A stretch of DNA of 64,000 nt from Bryobacteraceae bacterium. Lineage in GTDB: Bacteria > Acidobacteriota > Terriglobia > Bryobacterales > Bryobacteraceae. The stretch spans positions 62,001 through 126,000 of the forward strand of contig JAHDVK010000015.1 of assembly GCA_023384675.1 (NCBI GenBank). The letters are read 5' to 3'. The notes under the pieces were generated by a model that saw only the letters and a list, made by a program, of their open reading frames with translations, did no database searches and was not told where the DNA came from. Numbering within the stretch: the first letter of the stretch is position 1; each line of letters starts with the position of its first letter. The translations under genes and the position numbers were made by a program. This document shows, in pieces, positions 11,193 to 18,770 of the stretch.

Positions 11193-11935
11193 TCGAAATC
11201 CAACCCACCCTGCGCGCCGAATCGCTCACCAAACAATTCGGAGCGGTCCTGGCCGTGGACCAGGCCACCCTGCAGGTGAATCCCGGCGAAATCGTCGGCC
11301 TGCTCGGACCCAACGGGGCGGGGAAGACCACCATGCTCCGCATGATCGCCGGCATCCTCACCCCCGATTCCGGACACGTATCCGTCCGGGGCGTCAACAT
11401 CGCCGACCACCCGCTCGAAGCCAAACGCATGATCGGTTTCCACTCGGGCGACACCCAGCTTTACCGCCGCCTGAACGCCCGCGAAGCCCTCCAGTACTTC
11501 GGCCGCCTCTACGGCATGCCGGAGGACCGGCTCAACGCGCGGATCAATGAACTCATCGATCTGCTCGAAATGCGCGCCTTCTGCGACCGCCCCTGCGATA
11601 CCTACTCCGCCGGTCAAAAACAACGCGCCAATATCGCCCGCGCCTTCCTCCACGACCCCGACCTCCTCATCCTCGATGAACCCACCACCGCGCTCGATGT
11701 CATCTCCGGCCAGTTCATCGTCGAAACCATCCGCGCCGAAAAAGCCGCCGGCCGCGCCGTGCTGTTCTCCACCCACATCATGGGCGAGGCCGAATACCTC
11801 TGCGACCGCATCGCCCTGCTCCATCAAGGCCGTATCGTGGACCAGGGCCCCCTCGACGACCTCCTCGAACGCTCCGGCTGCCGCAATCTCACCGACACGT
11901 TTCTCAAACTCGCGGGCCGCGAGGTGGCCGCATGA
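11189..11935 (+). CDS. natA: ABC transporter ATP-binding protein (NatA-like)
   Basis: 248 residues forming one nucleotide-binding domain of the sodium/drug-export (NatA/CcmA) type. Walker A is GPNGAGKTTM, Walker B is LLILDEPTTALD, and the H-loop is in LFSTHIMGEAEYL. The signature loop is YSAGQKQR rather than LSGGQ, a tolerated variant. It starts at GTG 11189, overlapping the SDR stop, and its stop overlaps the ATG of the permease gene (ATGA), so the three genes are translationally coupled. The gene symbol reflects similarity, not proven sodium export. Confidence 0.88.
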   Translation: MIEIQPTLRAESLTKQFGAVLAVDQATLQVNPGEIVGLLGPNGAGKTTMLRMIAGILTPDSGHVSVRGVNIADHPLEAKRMIGFHSGDTQLYRRLNAREALQYFGRLYGMPEDRLNARINELIDLLEMRAFCDRPCDTYSAGQKQRANIARAFLHDPDLLILDEPTTALDVISGQFIVETIRAEKAAGRAVLFSTHIMGEAEYLCDRIALLHQGRIVDQGPLDDLLERSGCRNLTDTFLKLAGREVAA

Positions 11936-14052
11936 GATTCCGCATCCTCTCCATCATCTTCCGCAAGGAACTCGTCGAATCGCTCCGCGACCGCCGCACC
12001 CTGTTCATGATGGTCGGCCTGCCCATCCTGCTCTACCCGCTGCTCATCTTCGGCATGAGCCGCCTGCAGGAATCGCAGCAGGAAGCGCAGCAGCAGCGCG
12101 AATCGAACGTCGCCGTCTGGGGCGCCATGCCCGATGAGCTGGCCGCACGGTTCAGGGATGCGCCCCGCCTCGGGATTCTCCCCTGGGCCGAAGTCCCCGC
12201 CGGCGTTCGCCAGGCTCTCGAAGCGGGAACCGTCGAACCTCCGCCCGTCGAACCGCCCCGCCGCGAGGCCGATGACCGCGACGCCAAACCCAAACCCCTC
12301 CCCACTGAAGCCTGGGCCAGGGCCGCCCAGCAGGCCATCCTCGACCGCAAAGCCGACGCCGTCCTGATCCTCTGGCCCGGGTTCTCCAGCAGCGTCGCCG
12401 GCGGCGCCGCCGGACGCGCCACCATCCTCTACGACTCGGTTCGCCCCGACTCCACCACCGCCCGCAACCGCCTCTCCGACGAACTCCGCCTCTGGCGCAT
12501 TGAACTCACCGAAGCCCGTGTCCGCGAACGCGGCCTCCCCCAGGGCTTCCACCAGGGCCTCGAATACGAATCCCAGAACGTCGCCCCGCAAAAACGCCAG
12601 GCAGGCATGTTTCTCGGCATGATGCTGCCCTACATGGTGATCCTGCTCTCGGTCATGAGCGGCTTCTATGCCTCCATCGATGTCACCGCCGGCGAAAAGG
12701 AGCGCGGCACCATGCAGACGCTGCTCTGCGCGCCGGTCGAGGCGCTCGAGATCGTCGGCGGCAAGTTCCTCGCCGTCTGGACCATCACCCTGCTCGGCAC
12801 CACCGTGAATCTGATCTCTTTGTCGCTCGTCTTCAGCCGCGTCAAGCTGATTCCGGGGATGGAGATGCAGATCGGCGCGCCCACCGTCCTGCTGGCCTTC
12901 GTGCTCCTGCTGCCGATCTCGATGATGGTCACCGCCCTGTTTCTCGCCGTTGGCGCCTTCGCCCGCGACTTCAAGGACGGACAGAACTACCTCACCCCCA
13001 TCATGATGGGCCTCATCTTTCCCCTCGTCGCCACCATGCAGCCCGGCATCGAGTTGAATGCCCACCTCGCCTTTGTCCCCGTCGTGAACATCGCCCTGCT
13101 CATCAAGGCGGTCTTTCTTGGCGAATGGATGGCGGATATGGTCTTCCTCGTGATGATCAGTTCCATTTGTTATGCCGCCATCGCCCTCGTCTTCGCCGCG
13201 CAGGTCTTCGAACGCAACAACGTGCTGCTGGGCGGCAAGGAGACTCTCGGCGGCGTGCTCGACTTCTCCCGTACACCCGGCGCGCGGCCCACGCCCGGCG
13301 TCTCCATGCTGCTGTTCTCCGTCGTGCTGGTGATCGCCTTCTATGCCAGCTTGTCGCTGACCAAACTGAGTGTGCCGGGCATGCTGCTCATCGTCCAATA
13401 CGGTTTCTTCCTTCTGCCGGCGCTGGCGCTCGTGTACGCCAAAGGCTACGACTGGCGCGAAACCCTGTCGCTGCGCCGCCTGCCCTGGCGCGGCCTGCTG
13501 GGCGCTCTGCTGATCGGCCTCTCGGCCTGGGCCGTGGCCAGCGGCATCCTGATCCGCCTGCTGCCGCCGCCTGAAAGCCTTGTCAAGGCGCTCGAGAAGA
13601 TCCTGATGATGGACGACCGCACTGTGCCGCTGTGGCAAGTCTGGTTGCTGATGGCCGTCACCCCCGCGCTCTGTGAAGAGACCCTCTTCCGCGGCGTCAT
13701 CCTCTCCGGCTTCCGCCGCCTCGGCATGTGGCCCGCCCTGCTGATCTCCGGCCTGCTCTTCGGCCTCGCCCACGCCTCGATCTACCGCCTGTTGCCGACC
13801 TTCTTCCTCGGCGTGCTCTTCGGCTATGCCGTCTGGATGACCGGTTCGCTCTGGGCGGGCGTTATCTGCCACGCCCTCAACAACGGCCTGATGGCGCTGC
13901 TGGCTCGATCACGCGAAACTGTTGAACAGTTTGGACTGGCGGGCCAGAAATACCTGCCCTGGGAATACGTCGGCATCGCCGCCGTGGTGCTGGCCGCGGG
14001 CCTGTGGCTGGTGCGCGGCGCCGCGCCTCAGAGATCGTCCACCACGGCTTGA
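11932..14052 (+). CDS. natB: ABC-2 permease fused to a CPBP-family membrane protease
   Basis: 706 residues. The first about 430 residues are an ABC-2/NatB-type permease: one N-terminal helix (LFMMVGLPILLYPLLIFGM), a long extracytoplasmic loop, then five helices. The C-terminal half adds further helices and a CPBP (Rce1-like) glutamic protease/abortive-infection domain with motif 1 EETLFRG, motif 2 FGLAH and motif 3 HALNN. The partner ATPase is immediately upstream. The fusion suggests that export and processing of the same peptide or membrane protein are coupled. The last 25 bases overlap the convergent DUF72 gene. Confidence 0.87.
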   Translation: MRFRILSIIFRKELVESLRDRRTLFMMVGLPILLYPLLIFGMSRLQESQQEAQQQRESNVAVWGAMPDELAARFRDAPRLGILPWAEVPAGVRQALEAGTVEPPPVEPPRREADDRDAKPKPLPTEAWARAAQQAILDRKADAVLILWPGFSSSVAGGAAGRATILYDSVRPDSTTARNRLSDELRLWRIELTEARVRERGLPQGFHQGLEYESQNVAPQKRQAGMFLGMMLPYMVILLSVMSGFYASIDVTAGEKERGTMQTLLCAPVEALEIVGGKFLAVWTITLLGTTVNLISLSLVFSRVKLIPGMEMQIGAPTVLLAFVLLLPISMMVTALFLAVGAFARDFKDGQNYLTPIMMGLIFPLVATMQPGIELNAHLAFVPVVNIALLIKAVFLGEWMADMVFLVMISSICYAAIALVFAAQVFERNNVLLGGKETLGGVLDFSRTPGARPTPGVSMLLFSVVLVIAFYASLSLTKLSVPGMLLIVQYGFFLLPALALVYAKGYDWRETLSLRRLPWRGLLGALLIGLSAWAVASGILIRLLPPPESLVKALEKILMMDDRTVPLWQVWLLMAVTPALCEETLFRGVILSGFRRLGMWPALLISGLLFGLAHASIYRLLPTFFLGVLFGYAVWMTGSLWAGVICHALNNGLMALLARSRETVEQFGLAGQKYLPWEYVGIAAVVLAAGLWLVRGAAPQRSSTTA

Positions 14053-14978
14053 ATCGTTCGTGGAGCGTTTCCCTCTAACCTGTTGTTGACAAAGACGAAA
14101 GCCATCTGTTTTTCGCCGCGCGCGCGTTGGATCAGGGTCTTCAGGCCCTCGCGCGCGCCGGGGTTCGGCTCCTGGATTTCGCGGTAGGGTTCGAAGCGTT
14201 TCACGGCCTCGGCGTAGGCGCGGCCCTGGCGCAGCAGCGCGCGGGCGACCAGGAAATCCGCCGTATACGCTTCTTCCAGAAGGACTTGCGCTTCAAGCGG
14301 CGGCGTGCGCGTCCAGGCGTTGAACACATGCGCCACGTTGTGTGCGCGCAGCACGTCGAAGTACTCGGGCGCGAAGAATTCCGCGTTGCGCACCTCCACC
14401 GCGTACCGCCAACCGCCCGGCAAACGTGTCAAAAACACCTCCAAATCGCGTCCAAAATGGGCTCCGGAAGCGTATTTTTGACGCGAAAACGCGCCAAATT
14501 CGAGGATCACCACCCCCGTCCGCTCCCGGTAAGGCCCCAGCGGCCCCAGGAACGCCCTTTCCAGCAGTTCGGCGTTCAAAAACGACTCGTTTTCGCTCCC
14601 TCCCCGCGCGCCGTACCGCGCATGCGTGGGCCATTTCGCCACCGTGATCTCCTCGGGCGCCTTGAACGCAAACCGCAGCCCCGGCGGCGCGGAAGCGAAC
14701 AACCGCTGCCAGGTCTCCTGTGTGGGGAACTGATAGAAGGTGAAATCCCCGCAAACCGCCGGAAAGGTCTCGGCATACTCGGCGAGGCATTCCGCCTCAA
14801 ACCGCTTCCGCGAAAACCGCCCGCGCGTGGTGTAGCGCTCAGCCGTGTAGATCGAGCCGAGCCAGCCCTCATACTTCCAGGAGCTTGTGCCGAGGAAAAT
14901 ACCTTCTTCGGCCAGCGCCCGCAATTTCGTTCCCAAGCCCTTGCGCGGCTCCGAATCTTCAAACAGCGGGAGATTCAT
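14028..14978 (-). CDS. DUF72 family protein (YecE-like)
   Basis: About 316 residues from the ATG at 14978 (MNLPLFEDSEPRKG). An upstream in-frame ATG at 14999 is also possible. DUF72 proteins have a TIM-barrel-like fold of unknown activity. Their hallmarks are visible here: LGTSSWKYEGWLGSIY near the start, ETFPAVCGDFTFYQFP, FAFKAPEEITV and AYAEAVKRF. The 3' end overlaps the permease-protease gene by 25 bases in convergent orientation. No functional partner is evident. Confidence 0.8.
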   Translation of the reverse strand: MNLPLFEDSEPRKGLGTKLRALAEEGIFLGTSSWKYEGWLGSIYTAERYTTRGRFSRKRFEAECLAEYAETFPAVCGDFTFYQFPTQETWQRLFASAPPGLRFAFKAPEEITVAKWPTHARYGARGGSENESFLNAELLERAFLGPLGPYRERTGVVILEFGAFSRQKYASGAHFGRDLEVFLTRLPGGWRYAVEVRNAEFFAPEYFDVLRAHNVAHVFNAWTRTPPLEAQVLLEEAYTADFLVARALLRQGRAYAEAVKRFEPYREIQEPNPGAREGLKTLIQRARGEKQMAFVFVNNRLEGNAPRTIQAVVDDL

Positions 14979-15144
14979 ACGCACTCTCAAGAATGCCATG
15001 GAAGACGCTCGAAATCTCCCGCTACATTCGGGCTGTGATCCGGCGTGCACGAGCGAGCCTGGCCGGTTTTCGGCTGGTTCGCGGAGCGTTGAGCCCGTGG
15101 GCCGAGTTCTGATGGGCAGTGAGGATTTGGTCCGGGCTCACTGG

Positions 15145-15173
15145 TTGCCGCCGGGCGCCGCCGTTCCTATACT
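15145..15173 (+). promoter_or_regulatory. Sigma-70-type promoter of the secreted propeller gene
   Basis: TTGCCG (15145-15150), 17 bases, TATACT (15168-15173). Transcription would begin near 15180, just before the GGGGGTGAG ribosome site and the ATG at 15189. Confidence 0.6.
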
Positions 15174-15188
15174 CGGGGGTGAGCCGCC

Positions 15189-16958
15189 ATGAAACATCTC
15201 AATCTGCTCTTAGCCTTGCTTCTGCCTCTGCCCATTTCCGCGCAAATCTCGCAGATGACAACGACTTTTGAGGGAGATATCCTCTATTTCTCGATTGAAA
15301 ATCCTCTCAAGGAAAGCGGCGAGCCCTGGCAGGGCCGGATCTTCAAGGTCGGGCCCGCGGGCCTGGAACTCGTCGAGAGCCGGGATCGGGTTGCCGATCC
15401 CAACTCGCCCCCGGGCGCTCCGGTGACCAATTACTTTCACCTCTCCGGACCCGAAGTGAGCGATTCGGGCAACGTGTTCGTATTCGCCGCGCGGCGGGAA
15501 TGCTACGACGGGTTTGGGCCCTGCGCCGATCAGCCAAACCCACAATCGACGATTCGAACCGCCCAGCGCAGGGCCGTCCCGGGTGTGGTTCGCCTGAGCG
15601 CCAATGGCCGGTTTGCCGCCGTGTTCGGCTTCTCCGGCCGCGGCTCCTATTTGATCGACTTCTTTAGCGGGACCGAGTCCGATCTGCCCCCTCCGCCATC
15701 CTTGTACGTGGACCCCCGGCCGGGCCGCGCGGTTTCTGGCGACGGGGCCATCGTTCACAGCGGCAGGTCGGGGCTCTGGATCTTCCAGGATGGCCGGAAT
15801 CAGCAACTGGTGCGGATTCCCGCCAGCCCGCAGGGCGCGTTCACAACCATCGAGGAGCCGGTGATCGACGGCCCGGCGCGGCGGATTCTATACACGGCGC
15901 GCGCGGCGGGAAACGGGCTCCGGCGCTTGCGGATGTACGATCTGCAGAACCGAAAGGACGAGGAGTTCATCGGCGGGCTCGGCGAGACCTATATGCCGCT
16001 GCTGAGCACCGGCGGGTCGCGCGCGCTCTTCCTTTCCACGGCCCAGTTCGTGGACATAGAGCCGCCCGGTTCTCCGCAGTTGTTTACCGTTAACACGGAC
16101 GGGACCGGCTTTCGCCGTCTGACGAATGAACCCGGCGGCGTCTTGCGGGCCGCGTTCTCGGGCAATGGGCAGGCCGCCTGGTATGTCGCCGCCTCCGGAC
16201 GGCTCATGAGGCTGGACCTGGAGTCGGGCGAAAGCGTGGAGCGGCTCAGTCCGATTCCCACGCTTTACGGATGGGGCTTCCCGGGACCCGTGCCCGGGTC
16301 GATGATGCGGATCCCCGGCGAGGGATTCACGGATGAGGTGTGCATTGCCGGGGAATCGCCGGTTCCGGAGGAGCTGTGCGGCGTGCGAGTCCGAATGGGC
16401 GACCGGTATGCGCCGGTTCTGTGGGCGACTCCCACGGAGATCATGGCGCAGGCTCCGTGGGAGACGCCTGTGGATCAGACGCTCACCCTGTCGGTTGAGG
16501 CGGGCAATGTCTCGCCGTTCGAAGCGAACCTTGATCGCGCATTCGAACCCTGGCACATGGGGCGGGGAGGATATTTTGTCGCAGGCTGGTTCGGACAGGA
16601 CCGGCCCTATCACCTGGCGCGCCATGCCGATTCGGGCCGATGGGTGACGCCCGAAGAGCCCACCGCGCCGGGCGGCCTGGTTCATGTCTATGGGTACGGC
16701 CTTGGCGAGGTCGTTGTGCCGCAGCAAACCGGGGTTCCAGCTCCGGTGAATCCGCTGGTTCCCCTTCGCGAGCCTCCGCGCTGTGTGGGAACTTCGTCGG
16801 GTATCCGGCAGGAGCAATTGGAGGTGCTGTTCGCGGGCTTGGAGCCGGATCAGATTGGAATGTACCGGCTCACGGTTCGCGTGCCAGCATCCGCCATGGG
16901 ACCGGAACTCCAGATGGCTTGCGGAGTGGGGCCGGTCGCATTGCCGCTGCGGCAGTAG
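15189..16958 (+). CDS. Secreted TolB/beta-propeller protein with TIGR03437-type C-terminal domain
   Basis: 589 residues with a signal peptide (MKHLNLLLALLLPLPISAQI). Residues about 25-360 contain propeller-like repeats (SGPEVSDSGNVFVFAA, VVRLSANGRFAAVFG, LLSTGGSRALFLSTA, AAFSGNGQAAWYVAA), suggesting a TolB-like blade structure. The C-terminal about 210 residues (AGESPVPEELCGVRVRMGD, PTEIMAQAPWETPVD) are typical of the TIGR03437 domain of Solibacter-type secreted proteins. No enzyme motif is seen; a binding or surface role is inferred. Its own promoter lies immediately upstream. Confidence 0.72.
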   Translation: MKHLNLLLALLLPLPISAQISQMTTTFEGDILYFSIENPLKESGEPWQGRIFKVGPAGLELVESRDRVADPNSPPGAPVTNYFHLSGPEVSDSGNVFVFAARRECYDGFGPCADQPNPQSTIRTAQRRAVPGVVRLSANGRFAAVFGFSGRGSYLIDFFSGTESDLPPPPSLYVDPRPGRAVSGDGAIVHSGRSGLWIFQDGRNQQLVRIPASPQGAFTTIEEPVIDGPARRILYTARAAGNGLRRLRMYDLQNRKDEEFIGGLGETYMPLLSTGGSRALFLSTAQFVDIEPPGSPQLFTVNTDGTGFRRLTNEPGGVLRAAFSGNGQAAWYVAASGRLMRLDLESGESVERLSPIPTLYGWGFPGPVPGSMMRIPGEGFTDEVCIAGESPVPEELCGVRVRMGDRYAPVLWATPTEIMAQAPWETPVDQTLTLSVEAGNVSPFEANLDRAFEPWHMGRGGYFVAGWFGQDRPYHLARHADSGRWVTPEEPTAPGGLVHVYGYGLGEVVVPQQTGVPAPVNPLVPLREPPRCVGTSSGIRQEQLEVLFAGLEPDQIGMYRLTVRVPASAMGPELQMACGVGPVALPLRQ

Positions 16959-16973
16959 CTCGCGCCCCCCCCT

Positions 16974-17149
16974 TTAACTCTGCAATTTCTTTGGAATCAG
17001 CTTCGCCAGCCGTTCATTGATCGCTCGATGGCGCGGAACAGGTTGGGCCGAGCCGGTGTTGGGATTGGTGTACCAGGTGTGGCTTCCCCGTGCCGCACCA
17101 AAACACAGCCCGCCTGTAACAGCTTCCCGACCAGTTCCTGCCGCTTCAC
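16974..17149 (-). pseudogene. hicA: HicA-like toxin, frameshifted
   Basis: The GTG at 17147-17149 overlaps the hicB stop by four bases (GTGA) and begins VKRQELVGKLLQAGCVLVRHG, a typical HicA N-terminus. The next frame continues with GSHTWYTNPNTGSAQPVPRH and ends in RLAKLIPKKLQS, the HicA C-terminus with its catalytic-type Gly-Ser-His. The two halves join if one G is added to the run at 17086-17089. As written, the reading frame ends early with an unrelated tail. It is either a one-base deletion that inactivates the mRNA-cleaving toxin or a homopolymer sequencing error. Confidence 0.75.
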
Positions 17150-17337
17150 GGCAGTGCCAATTCCGCGCTCTTACGAATCCCGGGAATCTCGCCACTTGTC
17201 AGATCCGCGAAAAGGTCCTTCAGATGCGCCTGGAGGTCTTCCAGAGTCTCGCCCTCAGTCACGTAGTCCGGATACTCCTCGAAGTAGCCCAGCCAGTGCT
17301 CGCCGTCCTGCCAGTAGATATAGCGGGCAACGCTCAT
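17146..17337 (-). CDS. hicB: HicB-family antitoxin
   Basis: 63 residues (MSVARYIYWQDGEHWLGYFE ... EGETLEDLQAHLKDLFADL). This is the partial RNase H fold of HicB/UPF0150 proteins, which bind and neutralise HicA and often repress their own operon. No DNA-binding tail is present, as in short HicB forms. It precedes the hicA remnant with a four-base overlap, the order hicB-hicA. If the toxin is really broken, the antitoxin is a relic. Confidence 0.8.
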   Translation of the reverse strand: MSVARYIYWQDGEHWLGYFEEYPDYVTEGETLEDLQAHLKDLFADLTSGEIPGIRKSAELALP

Positions 17338-17369
17338 GCCCTTAGAATTTAGAATACTGCGAGCGCGGC

Positions 17370-17412
17370 TTAGCTCGCCCGCTCCACAAAATGGAACACT
17401 TCGGGGTGAATG
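17370..17412 (-). pseudogene. 3' fragment of an msrB-like gene
   Basis: On the minus strand this stretch encodes SIHPEVFHFVERAS and a stop. It matches the last residues of the MsrB at 20825-21355 (NSEVLHFVERAS) and shares most bases with 20825-20868. It abuts the stop codon of the next gene. It is too short to function and marks a past duplication and deletion. Confidence 0.6.
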
Positions 17413-18087
17413 CTAGGGGCCAGACAGTGGCGGCTGCGGCTTGTACCTCTCGTCCAGCAGCGCATTGAGCGCTTCCGTGGCTTGCCTGACTTCGACGGCG
17501 GCGGCGACGCTCCGGCACCGGCGGAACCGGTCGCCGCGCCGGGCCGCGTTCAATACCGAATGGATTTCCAGGACCGGCTCCAGGATCCGGCGGCGCAACA
17601 GAACGATGACCACGAGGCTCAAGCCGAACGTCGAGCCGCCGATGAAGACCGCGGCCCAGGCCCCCGCAGTGCCCAGCCTGCGCGCTTCGAAGTCCACTTT
17701 GGTCATCGCCTGACGATTTGCGGCGATCAGCCTCCGCAGGCCGTCCAGGACCGCGGCGCGCGCAGCGCTGTCGCCGGCGCCCGCCGCCGGCAGGTGAGTC
17801 TGGATCTGATTCAGCAGGGGGATCTCTTCGGCTTCGGTGATGTTCGCCCGCGCTCGCTCCAGCGCTTCCGAGACACGTTTCTGGGCCTCGGGCGGCAATT
17901 CCGCCGGAGCGGCTGCGAACTCGGCCAGGATCTCTTCCGCCGCGTCGATCGACAGAACGTTCTCTTCCAGAATCCGCTCGATGGCCGGACCCATTCGGGC
18001 GAACAAGCCGATGGCGCCGAAGGCCAGCAGGAGATTCAGCGACGCGAGCAGCAGCGTATAGAACAGGAGTTCGGTCCGCAATCTCAT
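17413..18087 (-). CDS. Membrane protein with HAMP-like region, third gene of the Trk operon
   Basis: 224 residues: helix 1 (LLFYTLLLASLNLLLAFGAIGLF), an extracytoplasmic, largely helical segment of about 120 residues (EEILAEFAAAPAELPPEAQK ... RRLIAANRQAMTKVDFEARR), helix 2 (AGAWAAVFIGGSTFGLSLVVIVLL) and a HAMP-like cytosolic tail (RRRILEPVLEIHSVLNAARR). It looks like the sensor half of a chemoreceptor or histidine kinase without an output domain. Its start overlaps the trkA stop by four bases, so it is made together with the K+ uptake system. Role unknown. Confidence 0.65.
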   Translation of the reverse strand: MRLRTELLFYTLLLASLNLLLAFGAIGLFARMGPAIERILEENVLSIDAAEEILAEFAAAPAELPPEAQKRVSEALERARANITEAEEIPLLNQIQTHLPAAGAGDSAARAAVLDGLRRLIAANRQAMTKVDFEARRLGTAGAWAAVFIGGSTFGLSLVVIVLLRRRILEPVLEIHSVLNAARRGDRFRRCRSVAAAVEVRQATEALNALLDERYKPQPPLSGP

Positions 18088-18752
18088 TTTTTTTCGCTCC
18101 GCTCCAGCATTCGGGAAACCGCGCCCTCGCCGGAGACCACTACCAGCACGTCGTCCGGCTCCAGCGGCGTGGTGGCGTCGGGCAGCGCAATCGAATCCGA
18201 TCCCGCGTGGCGGATCGCCACCACGGTGACGCCAAACCGCCGGGGCAGCTGCAACTGGCCCAGCGCCTGGCCGACGAATATGGCGGGGGCCTCGAATTCA
18301 GTGATTCTCACCCCTTCCCCCAAGGCCATTTCGCCCCGGATATTCTCGTGCATCAACTGATTCGCAAACCGCTCGCCGAAGTCGCGTTCGGGGTTGATGA
18401 TGACATGGGCGCCGACCAGGGTGAGAATGCGGGCGTGCAGATCGTCGTTGGCGCGCGCAATCAAGCGGCGGGATCCCATCTGACGCAGCAGCGCGGTGCA
18501 GATAATGGAGGCTTCGCGCGCCTCGTCTCCGATCGCGCAGACACAGAAGTCGCGGCTTTCCGGCGATGTCCGGGCGAGCGCCTCCTGGTCCGTCGCGTCA
18601 AAGCAGAGGGCCTCGGCCGCAAAGGCCGCCGCCGCGCGGACCCGCTCCTCACGGGTGTCCACCGCGAGTACCTCCACGCCCCGTTCGGCCAGCGCGCGCG
18701 CCACCGACATGCCGAACTGTCCCAGTCCGATAATGATTGCCTGCCTCTGCAT
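18084..18752 (-). CDS. trkA: TrkA/KtrA family potassium uptake regulator
   Basis: 222 residues: an RCK N-domain with the dinucleotide motif GLGQFGMSVARALAERG and acidic VDTREERV, then an RCK-C domain (FVGQALGQLQLPRRFGVTVV ... LEPDDVLVVVSGEGAV). It forms the cytosolic gating ring of the Trk/Ktr transporter encoded directly upstream (18 bases apart). The single RCK unit is KtrA-like; E. coli TrkA has two. The downstream gene overlaps it by four bases. Confidence 0.88.
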   Translation of the reverse strand: MQRQAIIIGLGQFGMSVARALAERGVEVLAVDTREERVRAAAAFAAEALCFDATDQEALARTSPESRDFCVCAIGDEAREASIICTALLRQMGSRRLIARANDDLHARILTLVGAHVIINPERDFGERFANQLMHENIRGEMALGEGVRITEFEAPAIFVGQALGQLQLPRRFGVTVVAIRHAGSDSIALPDATTPLEPDDVLVVVSGEGAVSRMLERSEKK

Positions 18753-18770
18753 TCTCGAAGTCCTCCCGGC

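Noticed and set aside
11824-13872. Long minus-strand reading frame (682 codons) opposite the ABC permease genes
   Set aside because: Composition is Gln/His/Asp/Glu-rich low complexity with no domain; it mirrors the codon bias of the real + strand genes with Walker and CPBP motifs.
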